From Nectonema munidae (lineage: Eukaryota; Nematomorpha; Nectonematoida; Nectonematidae): a stretch of DNA of 64,000 nucleotides. The translations under genes and the position numbers were made by a program. A model generated the notes under the pieces. The model was not told where the DNA came from and did not search any database. It saw only the letters and a list, made by a program, of their open reading frames with translations. Each line of letters begins with the position of its first letter. The stretch's first letter is position 1. The DNA is taken from NCBI GenBank assembly GCA_030549495.1, contig JAUIRK010000168.1, forward strand, positions 62,001-126,000, in the 5' to 3' direction. This document shows, piece by piece, positions 23,530 through 34,645 of this stretch.

Positions 23530-24365
23530 AATTAATTCGTTGTTGGATGCTGTTTTGACTACAAATCACTGGTTCTTTAATCACTGTTTGATTCAGACCA
23601 TCGTTTAATAATTTTTTCAGCTACTTTCAAAAAAATTTTATACAAGTTAAAATTTTTTACATTTTGATCTTGCATGGATATGAGGTTTTGTTGTATAAAA
23701 ATACATATTTTAAAGTTGGAAATTCTGAAGAAAGAAAGTCCTTGGGACCTCCAAGATAAATGCTCAGATTAGTATTAAAAGAAAGACGAGTTTTTTGGAA
23801 CAAAAGCAGACATATTTAAAAATTAAATAAAAAATTCTAAAATAAAAATTTAACAATAGATTTATATTTGTAAAATTTTTTAAAATATGTAAAACAAAAT
23901 TGCATTTCCCGGTAGCTAAAATTTTTTTTCCAAAAAAAATTTTTACGTTACCATATTGCATTAACTAATATACATTAGAAAAGTTACACACCAAACCATA
24001 ATTTTAAAGTGCAATAGTACATACCTTAGTGTACACTACAGTATCGAAGTCTGTTTCTCTTTCGTTAAGCACCAATGCTTTGTTGACCAACTCTGTCATT
24101 ATCAAGCCATTATCTTGGCCCTTGAAATCAAGTATTTTTTATGTAGCCGTTATCGGTAGTCGGGTATATGCCTCACTAGGACATTTGCAAATCTCTGACA
24201 TGATTAATTATGGCTTCAGAACTGAACATGTTAATCATTGTCACATACGAGTTCTATCTCTTTCTCTCTGTTAATTCTTCATACAGAAAATTTCAATGCA
24301 CACACATATTTATTAGTTGAATGCAGCAACATCGCTAGACTGTAAATACAGCGGGGGGGGGCGCA
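23530..24365. other. AT-rich intronic spacer
   Basis: No gene recognised. An 81-codon plus ORF at 24029-24274 has no visible domain. The G run ending at 24361 with GCGCAAAACT could be the edge of a repeat. Confidence 0.3.
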
Positions 24366-24575
24366 AAACTAATTTTAACCCGACCTGGACTATACGAGAG
24401 TGTATACATTTATAAATTTTAAACTGGGGGTGTTCAGCTTTGGATTAGAATTATTATTGATTCAGTTTATAAACTAATTTTAACCCGACCTGGACTATAC
24501 GAGAGTGTATACATTTATAAATTTCAAACTGGGGGTGTTCAGCTTTGGATTAGAATTATTATTGATTCAGTTTAT
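24366..24575 (+). repeat. Near-perfect 105-bp tandem duplication
   Basis: Segments 24366-24470 and 24471-24575 are head-to-tail copies with one visible difference (AAATTTTAAACT against AAATTTCAAACT). Such identity in otherwise decayed intron sequence points to a recent duplication or to an assembly duplication. Confidence 0.92.
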
Positions 24576-26727
24576 AAAAATCTTATCAATTCAGCTTTTT
24601 TACCATAATTTATAACTTATCCTCAAATTTAAACGCACTCTTGAAAATTTATATTTCTATACAGTTTCAAGCGCATAACGTTTTTATATCCTTTTCCCAA
24701 GCACTAAACTTAAACCTTTTTCCCAGCACTAATAGCAATAATTTGTCTACCCTACATATTTTTGTCTTTTTTACTTTTTTAAATATTTTATTTTAAATGT
24801 TATGTCTCATTTTTAACTTTTTTCTGTTAGGGAAAAATTAAATAATTATTAACCTATTTAGTAATAAGCGTTATTGCGGGAACTTGTAAAATTTCGGGTA
24901 TTTGCTAATTAACTCCTAAAAAAATCATAAGATATTCATTCATAATAGATCATATCTGATTGTACATCACATAGAGACTTTTACAAAATCAAAGCTCCAT
25001 TTGTTTCTTTAGATAAAGTACTTTTTTTATTACATATACAATACATTATATTGAAAGAATTTTCCTACAGTTTCTGTTGTTGCCCATAATTTTTTTATGT
25101 ATTATGACAAGAAGTACTGCTAGCGAGCTCAACTTCAGTCCTGTTTTACATCTTATTTCTGCAAGATCAGCTTTAATAAGCTAAGCCATCAATGATATTT
25201 TATTTTAAACAGCACTATAAAAAAATAAAATGTTGTCTCAAATCTAAAATCTATCATTAATAATCTAACATAATGAAATAGTTGTTTGTTAAGTTGGGCT
25301 ATTTAGGGTTTACATATAGAATTGTGTGTTTGGTTTATTTTTTATATTGCGGGTGCAAAATAAAATAATACGGTGCGGGATAGGTGTGGGCAAATTTTTA
25401 CAACACATACATAGCTCAGGTGTGCATTAGTGTGTGTCTGTGTGTACGCACATGTGTGTGTGCGTGTGTACATGTGTAAACCTGTCTATGAGTGTGTTGT
25501 GTATAAATTTGTATATGTGATGTAGTAAGTATGTATATGTGTGTTTGTATGTATGTGTATCCCCTCTTTCTATTTTTAGATGTGTTGTAGATGTATATCA
25601 GTGCATAAGTCTCACTATTTGGATGTTAATTAATAAAAATTGAAGTAAAAGTGGTTTCTTCAATCTTCGTATAACCTAATAGAATTCTGAAGGGATCAAA
25701 TGCAAGGATTGTTTTGCGCTTTAAGACATATAGAGAGCATTGAAGTATAATAAATGAGCTGACACATAACCTTAATATTAAAATTAAATCATCTAATGAT
25801 CCTTTTCAAAAAGAACAATAGATATTACGATGCATTCTTTCTTTTATACTTCTATACATTAAATCATGGTTGCGAAATTTTAACTCTCATGTTTCCCATT
25901 TAAACACAGTAAAATCACAAGCAGGAAAATGTGTATGAAGATTTTAAATGGCATGAAATATTTAAATTACATATTGATATTCTAGATTCAAATCAAATCT
26001 TCATACACATGCATAATATATGAGAATGCTTACTACCATTAAGTAATAGTTAAGAAAATTTTCAAATAAATCAAGAAAATTTAGAGAATGAGAGAATTCT
26101 AATATCGATTTAAACTCTTTTATTTCTTGACGTATTCTTGACTCTACGAATTTGTATTAATAAATGTTTAATCAAAATTTGGTGACCTATATTACTCTAA
26201 ATTTGTTTAAAAATAGGTTAATAAATTTATACTCTCAACTGTAAATCTCTTGCATTGTTTATACAAATAACAATCAAAATAATATTTTTTATCTGTGAAA
26301 ATTTAATGGAAATAAAGCCAAACGTTATATAGTTAGGGTTTAAAGACTTATTTCACATCTTTAAATGCAAAATGTCTTTCTTGGCCATTCGGCACAAAAG
26401 CCGTTGAAAAATTGGGAAGAAAAGTGCAAAAAATACTACTTTAAGTTTGTGGATAACTTAAATTACTAGGCTTTCTAAGAATCTAATGAAATTTTCTCAA
26501 TAACAATCAAGAATTGGTAAATAACCTAATACGTCAGGGATAATTTAGTTTTTATGAAAACTTGAAATGTGTAATCCCTAAGTGTTATGCTTCTGAAAAA
26601 AACGATCATGTGACGCCTACTCAATAATAATAGTTGTATGTTTTATGTGCATTTATTTCTAACCTATATCTTTATATACATACATATATTATTATAAAGT
26701 AGTATTAACTTGTCAAAAAAAGAGATT
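24576..26727. other. Intronic sequence with a degenerate TG microsatellite
   Basis: No gene is seen. 25418-25562 is a degenerate TG/TATG repeat. 25345-25395 contains TTGCGGGTGCAAAATAAAAT and ACGGTGCGGGATAGGTGTGG, a fragment of the GCGGG repeat family seen at 49825-51490. Confidence 0.5.
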
Positions 26728-26837
26728 CCTTCGCTTTACAGACTCTTTTCTCATAACGTGATTTACAGACTCTATGCATTTTTTACACCAATTTATTTCG
26801 AATATTTTTACAGCTTTTTTTGATACAAAGGTTTACT

Positions 26838-27130
26838 TAGTTTTGTTAAGTTAAGTTAAGTTAAGTTGTTTGTGACGTTCGCACCCATCCTTTCGGATAT
26901 CGTGGACCGCCCGGAATGCTGAGTCCAGGTCTACCTGGACTTTTCATCCCACTAAACGCCTACCGGCCCTTGTTACTAACAAATTTAATGTCTAGTGATA
27001 GCTTGATTACTAACCACGTAGAATCAGGTCGCCAGAGCACTACCTAACCGTAAAAACCTTTGAATTCTTCAGAGGAAGAAAACCAGGGTAAAAACCGGCA
27101 CGACGGAATGTAGCTTGTTCCTAAATAAAA
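26838..27130 (-). mobile_element. Non-LTR retroposon 3' end with (CTTAA)n tail
   Basis: A GC-richer island of about 290 bp stands out from its AT-rich host. On the plus strand it begins with four TTAAG units (26846-26865). Read on the minus strand, the island therefore ends in a short CTTAA repeat, the kind of simple tail left by some LINEs and their SINE partners. GGTTAGGTAGTGCTCTGG on the minus strand near 27045 could be a tRNA-like A box, but no good B box follows. It lies inside piggyBac copy 1 and is therefore younger than that element. Confidence 0.5.
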
Positions 27131-28136
27131 GAATATGATGATAAAAGGTATATGCTACAAAAATAGAAGCGTTAGAAGGCATGCAACAGTTTTGTGTAGC
27201 AGGATTTTTAACCGAAAAATTCTTTTAGTTCAGTAGATAATATAAAAAGAAAATTAGTTTATCGAAAAAAATTAACGCCATCTATAATGAAATTTTTTTA
27301 TCTACTCTTTTAAAGGTTTACTTTATAGAAGTAATAAAAAAATTCAATCCTTTTGCTTTTCATAATTTTTATACTATTCGTATTGCTTCTAAATATATTC
27401 AAAAATTTTTAAGGATGAATATTGAACTTAAGTATTTTTTAACATAAAATAGTTTTTATGAATATAGTAAAAACTTTTATGGGCGTCAACGGTTTTCATC
27501 AATGGCATAGCTTATTCGCATTGCAGTCTGCTTATTTTGGCAGACTTATTACGTCCGGTAAATTTGTAAAAACAGACAAGGCCCAATGTGTTATAAGTAA
27601 TTTTGCGGTATAACGATTCGAATAGCAACGGTTACTCAAAAACTTTTTCGCAGATACATCTAGGGAGATTCAGATTTTCACATTTGTCGATGCAGACCGC
27701 TTATAAAAGCATAAACAATTGTGATACGGACTGTATTGTAAACAAATAACTTCTTGACGTGATTTTTATATCATGCGCTGCATTTTGCACCTTACGCATT
27801 CACAGTTGCTTTTTCTGTTTCTTCTCATTCCTCTCGTACGATATCGGTATTTTATTCATGAAGTCTCTAGTTACGGGCATTGTACATTTTTCATGATTTC
27901 AACAGAATATATTCTGTCTTTATTATATGAAACCGTGCACGCGTCATTACTATTGATGAGGAAAAAAATAATAAATACCCAATAAACAAAAATGTTTATG
28001 ACATGCTTCATTGATGGCTGAAAGAAGTTGAACTTTGTGGTATTGATTATAACATATCTGTTACAACTGTTTTGCTCATTCACTTTCATCATCCATCATA
28101 TACTTCTGCTTCACACTTCCTCTCTATTTTTGAATT

Positions 28137-29812
28137 ATGTCAAGTTCTCAGAAAAGTTCTCATTTTTCTTCAAGCGAAGCGATCACACGTTCTTCTTCTA
28201 CTTCTACACTTCATATTTCTGAAGAAATGGATGATAATCAAGTACCTCCAGACTCAACAGAGTAATTCTTGGTCACCTCAAGCTACTCTCAGGGAAGAGT
28301 TGAAAGTTTGAACATCAGAGATTTTTCTCGTTTTCCTCCTGGTCCACAGAAAGGATGTAAAAATGACTCAAATGTTTTAAAAATTTTAAATTCATTCTTG
28401 ACACCTGAAATTATTTAATAGATATATAAGATGACAATGCTAAAGCTAGAATCTAATTATAAGTAAGTTCTTTTACAAAATTTTTTTTATTATTTTGCAC
28501 ATTTTTTTCAGATCCAACACCTGAAAGCACTTGGAGTTAATTCATTGTTATAAAAGTTTTCAAGTGCATCACCTGTTGTCGTATTTTGCTATACTGCATC
28601 GGTCAAAATGGTGACCAGCAAATTAAAACATCTGATCTTTTTTCTTCTTATGGAAGTCCATTTCTGAGAGCTGTTATTGGACGTCAAATGTTTACGCTTA
28701 TTCATATTTTCATAAGATTTGATGATAAAGAATTTCACGATCCAAAGGATAAAATCAGTCCTGTTCACTAACTTTCTCAATATTTTTTCCAAGTTTTGGA
28801 CTCCTCATTCAGCCGTTACAGTAGATGAACAACGTGTGGCTTTCAGAGGAGGATGTCCCGTAAAAGTTTACGATCCTCACAAACCTGGTAGATATGGCAT
28901 CAAATTTTATCATATATGTGACTCCAAGTACTATTATTATATGATGCCTGGAATATATGTATCTGGCTTACAGGATTCCTCTTATTTTTCTGTTTTATCA
29001 ATTGTTAAAAGGTTGGTTGAAAAAGCAAGGTCCCTCCAGGTTGTGGTCTTTACACTAACAGATTCTTTACATCGCATGAACTAGCCTTTTGGGCTCAAAG
29101 TAAGAAGATACCCGTCTGTGGAACAGTTATGGCCAACAAAAGATTTTTGCCAATAATTTTCAGACCGCCGTATCTAAAAAGCTAAAATTGAATGAATGTG
29201 AAAATAGAACAATTTACTCAAATTACGTCGCAATAAGTGCCTATATTCCAAAAAGACACGCTCACAGAAACTTTAGTTGTTTATATACTTTCTTCACAAC
29301 ACAAAAATGTACAAATAAGCAATATCGCTTCTAAGCCTGAAAGTCTACTGTCTTATAATGAAAACAAAGGCTGTGTTGATATCCCAAACAGAATGGTGAA
29401 TGCATACAAGCCAACCAGGAAATGATCACTGGTTGTGTTTTGTAATTACCTTGACCTTTGTACCCTGAATAGTTGGGTAATTGCTAAATTCAATTCACCA
29501 TGGGATTATCCAAAACACAAAGACAGTGGGCGTAAACTATTTATAAAGAAGCTTGAATTCACTTTAGCAGAAGAAAGTATGAAAGTTCGAGCTTCCATAG
29601 TTGAATTACCAACAAGCATAAAGAATCTTTTATCTTTTTATGGATTTTCGCAAGTACAACCTCACACAAACCAAGAACCTCTGAGTAAAAAAGAGCATCC
29701 TGTAATTTTTGTACTTCGAGGAAAAATAAAACTACAAGACAATGCGAAAAGTGTAATGTCTTTTTATGTAAGTTACATTCCTCTGTGTTGTGCCCTGATT
29801 GCAAGTAGACTA
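28137..29812 (+). pseudogene. piggyBac transposase relic, copy 1
   Basis: The start at 28137 (MSSSQKSSHFSSSEAITRSS) gives a Ser-rich N-terminus. The core shows IRFDDKEFHDPKDKISPVH, VTVDEQRVAFRGGCPVK (first catalytic Asp), PGRYGIKFYHICDSKYYYY, YTNRFFTSHEL and YNENKGCVDIPNRM (third Asp). The position of the second catalytic Asp, VDRFF in copy 2, is Asn here. The C-terminal cysteine-rich domain is present out of frame (CNVFLCKLHSSVLCPDCK, stop at about 29812). At least five frameshifts or stops separate the pieces. Known piggyBac transposases of about 600 residues use three Asp residues for cut-and-paste at TTAA. Confidence 0.9.
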
Positions 29813-30088
29813 ATTTAAAATAAAGTAATGTTTTTTTTACAAAAATCTTTAACATTTAAAACTCTTCTATTAACGGCATCTATAAAAAAAACCTACCAAA
29901 TAATTTTTTTTATATAATTTTTTTTTCAGATTTATAAGCTTAATTTTTACTTTTTATGAAAAAATGAATTTAATCGAAAATTTATATATCATTTTTGATA
30001 TTGTTTGCTATTATCATATTTCACGAAAAACTCGTTTGAAAAACTCCGGTGTAAAAAATGCATAGAGTCTGTAAAGCGAAGGTAATAG

Positions 30089-30760
30089 TGAGGAATCGAT
30101 AGATAAAAGAAAAAAATTCTGTGAATATTTTGCTAATGTTTGTCCTCAGAAAGAACAAATATATATATATATATATTGATGAAACTGGATTTAATCTTAA
30201 TATGAGAAAGTATAATGCTATAGATCAAAAATTGGAAAAAGATGCTATGTTTTTGTGTCAAGTGTAAGATTCATCAATATTTATTATTTTATTGCATTTA
30301 AATTTCCTTATATATTTTTACGAAAAAATGTTACAATTATTGCTGCTATAAACTGTGAAAAAATTTTGCATTATAAAATTATAAGTGAGGGAACTTGTAA
30401 TTCTGAAAATTATTTTTCCTGGAGCTTAGCGAAAAGGTAAAAAGGAGCATTTGATACTTCTTTGTTCGTGATGGATAATTTTCAAATTGATAAAAAAAAT
30501 TAACCTTGGTGATTTTGTAGCACAAATTGTAATAAAGTACTAATCTCCTTATTCCTATATGCTAAATGCTATTGAATATGCCTTTTCTAAAATTAAAAAT
30601 AAAGCTAAAAGTTTAATAAGCTAAACAAGTGGAGACCAAACTCATTTATCTCAGATAATAATTGAAGTAGCAGTTAAGACAATCAATGCTAATGTTTGTC
30701 AAAATTTTGCTCATGTGGCAAAAATTATTTAAAAAGGATTGATTGGTCATGAATTTGTTT
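30089..30760 (+). pseudogene. IS630/Tc1-mariner-type transposase relic (DDE_3-like)
   Basis: From 30089 an open stretch leads to YIDETGFNLNMRKYN near 30170 (first catalytic Asp). It continues at 30255-30440 with NVTIIAAINCEKILHYKI, then VMDNFQID near 30475 (second Asp). Near 30540-30620 comes YSYMLNAIEYAFSKIKNKAK, matching SPYLNPIE with the final acidic residue. The order and spacing are those of IS630-Tc1-mariner transposases. Stops and frame changes show decay. The N-terminal DNA-binding half is not seen; the neighbouring piggyBac element may have split it off. Confidence 0.75.
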
Positions 30761-32153
30761 GAATAAATTTTTTTTTGAATATTTTTTTCATTTTCAATAA
30801 TTTTAGATTTTAATACTTTTAAATATTAATTAATAGAATAGAGGACAATAACGTGAAAACTCGTTTTCCTTATTCGCGAAACAGAATCCATCAAAATAAT
30901 TTACTTAATAGTTTTATGTCATTTTAAACTAATTGGACAACTATCTGTTAATTTATTTAACTTTAAGAGTTACACTACCTACCCTAAAAAGACAACTATA
31001 TTTTGTGAAATAATTTTGCCATAGGTATTTTTAAATGTTACATAAAAAGACAATTATCATTATATGTTGAATTTTATATTATTTTGACTTTATATCATAA
31101 GAAATAAATTGCAAAATAATATAATTTATATACTTTAATAAATGAACATCTTCCAAGAAAAAGTTGACATTAGATAAGAAGAATAATTTATATAAAATGC
31201 TATATTGTTTATAGATAATTAACACAGTAGCTTATTTAAAACTGCATCAATGAGGCTTTTCGAAATTAAGTTAACCAAAATGACTTCTTAACCCAAAAAT
31301 TTTAGCAATGCCTGTCCCTGCTTGTGTTGTGAATTATTAAATCTAAATGATCTTTTCTTCAAAGAACTTTAAAATAAATCAAAAATTATTGATAGCAAGA
31401 TTAATAAAATCACATTCACTGTTTGTTCAAGGGGCAGGAAATGGCGGGTAATATAGATAATACAAAATATATGGATAACATGATTTTGATTAAAATGTTT
31501 TTCGATTAAAACAAAATATAAAATAATATTTCTTTTCTTCTAACTCGGCTACGTTTCATCAACTAAAATATCATTTATCACATTTTATTTCATTTCGTCT
31601 TTTTTTAAATTCTTTTTTTGTATTTTGTAATTCTATTTAGTATTTTTGGAAGACAATATATAATTCCAAAAAATCAAAATAAAATTGCAAAAAGATGGAA
31701 TAGAACTAAAATTGGAAAGTAGATTTTGTCAAATTTACCATTTGTTTATTTGCATTCAATTATCAATAATGATTTTTTACTTTTTTATTTTACAGGTTTG
31801 TCTGCTTTATGTTAAAGATTCTCAGAGAAATATATTTTATACCATAATTTAGAGAAAAGTTTTGCGCAATGAGCTACGTCACTAAATCCACATAAGTTTA
31901 TAAAATAGAAGCTTTGATTGCTTCACAAAGATGCTACTTTTTAGTGTACATATAAAAAGAGACTAAACAAGTTCTTAAATTTTAGAAGGGGCCATTAGTC
32001 AATTTTTGGAGGCTTTAAAGTATAAATATTAAAATTATTTTATTTTTATTTAGTAGATCAAGTACGTAAAAGTTATTATAAAATTTAGATCAGTCTAAAA
32101 AATTAAAGGTTTGCGCATAAAAATTGGATAATACAAAGTAAATATAAGCTTAC
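30761..32153. other. AT-rich end of receptor intron 4
   Basis: No gene seen. 31570-31710 carries the reverse-complement relative of the A-rich repeat at 19130-19290. Confidence 0.4.
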
Positions 32154-32321
32154 AGACATAATTTGTGATTCTGTTATTTCAGTTGAATTTTTGCTTTCTT
32201 CTAGAATAAAGTTTTTATCTTTAGGGACTGAGTCATTATTTTCATTTATCTTAAGCTTGTAATAGAATAACTTTTCTCCAATGTACGTGCTTGAATTTGA
32301 TGTTAACGTCTTTTCCAATTT
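32154..32321 (-). CDS. Dop2R: D2-like dopamine receptor, probable third-loop exon
   Basis: An open stretch of exactly 56 codons lies between an acceptor (TTTGTATTTTGATAG above 32321) and a strong donor (TCT|GTAAGC at 32154). It begins and ends in phase 0, fitting the phase-0 end of the exon at 34137. It encodes KLEKTLTSNSSTYIGEKL, then KINENNDSVPKDKNFILEES and a Ser/Thr/Glu-rich end. Such a hydrophilic segment without conserved sequence is what a third cytoplasmic loop looks like. The support is splice sites and phase, not homology. In some transcripts it might be skipped, since its length is divisible by three. Confidence 0.6.
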
Positions 32322-32439
32322 CTATCAAAATACAAAAAAATTATGCAAGGTAATAATTTTCCCAACTTTTATTTAGCTGGTATGTTTCACTTGAAAAAAT
32401 AGTCGAACAATTTGAAAAAGAGTTTTTCATGAAAAATAT

Positions 32440-32854
32440 GGTAACCAGAAAATTCTCCCCTTTGCCTCGCGAAAATTGCCCCTGACAATTGCCCTCTAGA
32501 ATAATTGACGCCCGGACAACTGCCTCGTATATATTAAATAAATGTAATCATTTTATAAATTTGATTAATTTTAGAGTTAGTCTTTCTTACATTGTTAATT
32601 TGAGAGTTTTTCTAATGTGCTAATTATGATTAAATTGAATAGCTTAAAATTTTTAACTGTAGTTCAATATTTTTTCATATTTTTTATTAAAAGTTTAACT
32701 TTTTTTCATATATTTTTGAATGGTTAAAATGTTTTTTTCATTTTTTTAAAATAATCAGATTTTTTAAATAAATATATCTGCGGCAGTTGTCCACCGTGCA
32801 ATTGTCCTAGAGGCAATTTTTAGGAACAATTTTTCAATGGGCAATTTTCTTACC
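32440..32854. mobile_element. Foldback miniature element with AAAATTGCCC motifs
   Basis: The left arm starts GGTAACCAGAAAATTCTCCC and the right arm, reversed from 32854, GGTAAGAAAATTGCCCATTG. Both arms contain several spaced AATTGCC(C/T) units and CCGGACAACTGCC / GGTGGACAACTGCC. Arms of about 85-95 bp flank an AT-rich centre. It sits in receptor intron 3. No clear target duplication is visible. Confidence 0.6.
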
Positions 32855-33277
32855 ACTCAATGGACAAAACATAAAGAATTTATTCGTTCAAATTATAAAC
32901 ATACGTACCATGAATTTGTTTAAATTACGTTATATATATACTAATTGGTAAAATTTGGTTTTACCTTAAATTATTTTGGTTACTTGATTTGCTAATTTTT
33001 ATAGTCAATATTTATTTTATTACTTAGTCAGCTAGTTAGTAGTTATTTAGTCATACAGTCAGTTAGTTGCTCTATCAATAATAAATTAATTTGTTATTCA
33101 TTTGACAAAAAGTCCATTGGGCCAAATAAACTTCGACTCAAAGTAGGATGAAAGATTGTTTGCTCATTTAAATATCAGCACAAGGAAATCATTTATTATA
33201 TATTTTACCTCCAAATTATGCCAACTTTGTTTAACAAACATTACTTTTCTCATAGTGTATAACCGTCTATACTTTAA

Positions 33278-33407
33278 CCCATTAAGTCCCAATGTTCCCA
33301 TTTGGGAACATAAGTAATTTCATCTTCGTCTGCTCTTTTCAATGACTTTGAATATAAATCGTCTGCGTTTTTTTAGATATCGTCTGATTTCTATGGTACT
33401 TAATGGG
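33278..33407. mobile_element. piggyBac-type miniature element with TTAA flanks
   Basis: TTAA at 33274-33277 and 33408-33411 flank a 130-bp unit. Its ends are CCCATTAAGTCCC and, reversed, CCCATTAAGTACC. Inside, GTTCCCATTTGGGAAC (33294-33309) is a 16-base hairpin, and ATCGTCTG-type motifs occur three times. TTAA duplication and the terminal C run are piggyBac hallmarks. It lies in receptor intron 3. Confidence 0.82.
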
Positions 33408-33610
33408 TTAATACACTTGCATCCACTTTGTGTTGAAATATCATATTATGTCACTTTATTGCATTGACGTCAGCTTTATTCACAAGATTCTACATTTATA
33501 AGATACAGTTAACTACCTATCAACAGATGTTAAAATAAGTGGTGCTGTTATTAAAATTGTTACCCATTAAGTCTTCAAAAAATAAATACAGTGTCGTGTA
33601 TTTATTTATC

Positions 33611-33950
33611 TTGCGCATTCGGGGTTGGAGAGTCAGAGGCCACTGCGACTCCAAGTTGTTACAAAAATCCAACTCCGACTCCAAACACTTAAAAAAATCA
33701 CACTCTGATTCTAAATACTTCAAACTTTAAATAATTTATATCAAATCCTTTTTTCCTTATTTGACCAAAAATGACAACTCCATATGCTTAAAAATTCAAA
33801 TTAAATTTCTCATTATTTAAAATACCTAAGAATTTTTTCATAATACTCAAAAAAATCTCACTAGCATTTTTTTAGATACAGACTCCAAATTATATCCCTT
33901 TAAAATCTCCGATTCCAAACTACGACCCTAAAACCCTTTGCGCAATGATA
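33611..33950. mobile_element. Miniature element rich in GACTCC motifs
   Basis: The left end TTGCGCATTCGGGGTTGGAG and the reversed right end TTGCGCAAAGGGTTTTAGGG are imperfect inverted repeats. Between them CGACTCCAA-type motifs (ACTCCGACTCCAAAC, CTCCGATTCCAAAC, ACTCCAAATT) recur in both halves. No coding capacity. Intron 3 of the receptor gene. Confidence 0.5.
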
Positions 33951-34136
33951 AAAATTGCTTTGATTTGAAGAATTAAAAGAAAACGGAAATTATCTAACAG
34001 GATAGCTCATTTATTGCCATAATTCATTTATAAATAAAATTCGTTTCATTAGGCAAAATAATTAAAAAAAATCGAGGATTATTAGCAAAAATATTTAAAT
34101 TAATAAAGTGTGAGTAAAGATGTAATATAAAATTAC

Positions 34137-34467
34137 TTTGTGTTTGCTAGCGTGGTTTTTTGGTATTTTAGGTTTGTGGCGATTTTTCTTTGTTAATTTT
34201 CGTACGTGCAAGATTCGCAAAATCTTTGAATACAAAGTGATGATTATGACGCAAGGAAGCCAGTAAGATCCCAGAGAAGAATAGAAGGTAAATTCTGGAT
34301 TATTGAAGTCACAGCTATTTGATTTGTTAGATTTGGTTTGATTGATTCCAAAGAGGATTGGAGAAGCAATCAGGATAGAGACACTCCAGCACAAGATTAT
34401 GGTCATTAAAATTCTCTTTTTGTGATTTGTCTGCATGTACTCTAAGGGTCTGGTAACGGCTATGTAC
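34137..34467 (-). CDS. Dop2R: D2-like dopamine receptor, exon for TM4-ECL2-TM5 and start of the third loop
   Basis: The acceptor AATTAAG just above 34467 is followed by G, which completes the Arg of DRY. The exon then reads YIAVTRPLEYMQTNHKKR (second cytoplasmic loop), TM4 with CWSVSILIASPILFG, ECL2 with the conserved Cys (NSCDFNNPEF), and TM5 FYSSLGSYWLPC. TM5 has serines at the three positions that contact catechol hydroxyls and Pro 5.50. It ends with a basic loop start (KLTKKNRHKPKIPKNHASK) at donor AAA|GTAATT, phase 0. LFGIN after TM4 and YSS..S..LPC are close to insect Dop2R. Confidence 0.95.
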
Positions 34468-34532
34468 CTTAATTAAGTAAAGCACGTTTCACCGCACAGC
34501 ATATTTTGGGAGAATAAAAGAATATTATTTAC
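34468..34532 (-). other. 65-bp receptor intron 2
   Basis: GTAAAT donor at 34532 and AAG acceptor at 34468. It interrupts the DRY motif between its Arg codon bases, in phase 2. Its size contrasts sharply with the 27.5-kb intron upstream. Confidence 0.9.
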
Positions 34533-34645
34533 CTGTCAAAAGATATTGCCACTAAATTCATGATTGAAGAAGTGCTCATGCAAACATCACAAGCTATAAA
34601 GAAATCACAAACTATGTCTCCAAGATCCCAACGCCCATTCAGAAC
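34533..34645 (-). CDS. Dop2R: D2-like dopamine receptor, exon for ECL1-TM3
   Basis: 113 bp between acceptor AAAACTCTAG and donor ACAG|GTAAAT. It encodes VLNGRWDLGDIVCDFFIACD, then VCMSTSSIMNLVAISFD and the first two bases of Arg in DRY. The Cys in IVCD pairs with the ECL2 Cys in class A receptors. The Asp of ACDV (codon 34586-34588) is Asp 3.32, which binds the amine of dopamine. The start phase (0) fits the upstream exon. Too short and split to show up as an ordinary ORF. Confidence 0.95.

Larger units (their letters stand above)
26728..30082 (+). mobile_element. piggyBac element, copy 1, with both terminal repeats
   Basis: The left end begins CCTTCGCTTTACAGACTC (26728) and continues to TATGCATTTTTTACACC. 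The right end, reversed from 30082, reads CCTTCGCTTTACAGACTC directly followed by TATGCATTTTTTACACC. The left copy has an extra 27 bp that repeats TTTACAGACTC. The flanks (GATT before, TAAT after) are degenerate forms of the expected TTAA. Inside are a broken transposase (28137-29812) and a GC-richer retroposon insertion (26838-27130). An IS630-type transposase relic starts immediately after the right end, so the element may have inserted into it. Confidence 0.85.

Noticed and set aside
24029-24274. 81-codon plus ORF
   Set aside because: Ser-rich and low in information, no domain, no splice or start context.
25418-25562. TG-rich stretch as a transposon end
   Set aside because: Simple microsatellite with drifted units explains it.
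33520-33730. Complementary ORFs on both strands rich in SES/SDS
   Set aside because: They translate the repeated GACTCC motifs of the miniature element at 33611-33950.
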